NCBI GenBank assembly: GCA_003456095.1
Contig: DMPF01000221.1
Location: 1-7,198 of the forward strand
Reading direction: 5' to 3'
DNA from: Bacillota bacterium
GTDB lineage: Bacteria > Bacillota > Dethiobacteria > DTU022 > UBA8154
DNA: 7,198 nt
The first letter of the stretch is position 1. Every line of letters begins with the position of its first letter. Of the stretch, positions 6,607 to 7,198 are shown piece by piece. The position numbers and the translations under genes are program-made. The notes below the pieces were generated by a model. It did not search any database. It was not told where the DNA came from and saw nothing but the letters and a program-made list of their open reading frames with translations.

Positions 6607-7198
6607 CTATTTTTTTTGCGCCAAAAAAATACCTTGGGGACAGGCAAGTATACAGAGACCGCAGCTAGGGTTACCGGTCTTTTTAATGTTCATCTCCAGC
6701 CGAGCAGTACATCTTTCAATATCGATCATGGACTGGTAATTGTTTCCCCGTATCCAGTGTATATCTTTAATGGCACCAGCGGGACAGACATCAACACACC
6801 TGCGGCAGTTTCCGCAGTAGCTGTGGATGATGGGTTTTTTACAGATTTCCAATGGTGCATCAGTGAGGACTGAAGCCCAGTTTACATAAGGACCATAACT
6901 GTCACTTACCAGCAGCCCGCTCTTTCCCACCCACCCCAATCCTGCACAGGTTGCCGCTGTCTTGTGTGGAAAAAGGGGATAGAGCCTGGATATATAGCTG
7001 TTGTCGTAGCGATTGGAATCGGGCGGGATAGCCAATGCTCTCCATCCGGCAAATCTTAACCAGCTAACCAGCATTTTTTGCATTTTTAACAGCCGCCGGT
7101 CAATGGAATAATAAAAAGGCGAGTATAACTGCATTTTCTCATGGTTGAGCGGGTGATGAATGCCTAGCGAAATAGCCTTTGGTATATGCTGGAAATCT
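6607..7198 (-). CDS. QueG-like double [4Fe-4S] protein, 5' end outside the window
   Basis: The reading frame has no stop up to the window edge, so the gene begins upstream and the internal ATG at 7132-7134 is not the real start. The 22 codons above it read DFQHIPKAISLGIHHP onward, matching the 'AISIGI' strand of the family. Further in are AATCAGLGWVGKSGLLVSDS (60-79, counting that ATG as 1) and the ASVLTDAPL segment (87-95). These are hallmarks of COG1600, the epoxyqueuosine reductase relatives that bind cobalamin and iron-sulfur clusters. Cysteines 107, 110, 113, 117 (CGNCRRCVDVCP) plus 142, 158, 161, 165 (CGLCILACP) can hold two [4Fe-4S] clusters. QueG itself is about 340-380 residues with a longer C-terminus. 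This protein ends right after the second cluster and carries the WIRG-N-Y motif of the shorter uncharacterised subfamily, so tRNA queuosine synthesis should not be assumed. It ends 67 bases before fapA. Confidence 0.85.
   Translation of the reverse strand, partial: DFQHIPKAISLGIHHPLNHEKMQLYSPFYYSIDRRLLKMQKMLVSWLRFAGWRALAIPPDSNRYDNSYISRLYPLFPHKTAATCAGLGWVGKSGLLVSDSYGPYVNWASVLTDAPLEICKKPIIHSYCGNCRRCVDVCPAGAIKDIHWIRGNNYQSMIDIERCTARLEMNIKKTGNPSCGLCILACPQGIFLAQKK

Overview
The window looks like chromosome from a low-to-moderate GC, Gram-positive anaerobe, probably a clostridium of the Desulfotomaculum/Pelotomaculum/Moorella type. The grounds are strong AGGAGG-type ribosome-binding sites, several TTG/GTG starts, a perfect CIRCE operator in front of groESL, a MoeA protein fused to a periplasmic-binding-protein-like domain, and a large FapA/DUF342 protein. 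The taxonomic placement is inference from family resemblance. Every gene lies on the minus strand, so transcription runs from right to left.

Right end to left, in order of transcription. (1) 7198-6607: the 3' part of a short QueG-like (COG1600-type) protein with two [4Fe-4S] clusters; its reading frame stays open to the window edge. (2) 6539-4743: a FapA (DUF342) protein made of a beta-helix interrupted by a coiled coil. (3) 4723-4695: a good sigma-A-type promoter (TTGACA-N17-TAACAT) in the gap after fapA. (4) 4663-724: a compact four-gene unit for the last steps of molybdenum (or tungsten) cofactor synthesis. It holds a 55-residue cysteine-rich, helix-turn-helix-like protein of unknown function, then moeA, then a moeA-PBP fusion, then mogA. 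(5) 723-477: an AT-rich gap carrying the groESL promoter and CIRCE. (6) 476-1: groES and the first 36 codons of groEL.

Functionally, MogA adenylylates molybdopterin, and MoeA uses the adenylylated form to insert molybdate or tungstate. Two MoeA paralogues side by side, one with a putative oxyanion-binding C-terminal domain, suggest division of labour between metals or between supply and insertion. The tiny cysteine-rich protein leads this operon right behind its promoter, and is the least explained and most interesting gene. groESL is a separate, HrcA-type heat-shock unit with no evident functional link to its neighbours.

No mobile element, CRISPR array, tRNA, rRNA or convincing intrinsic terminator was seen.
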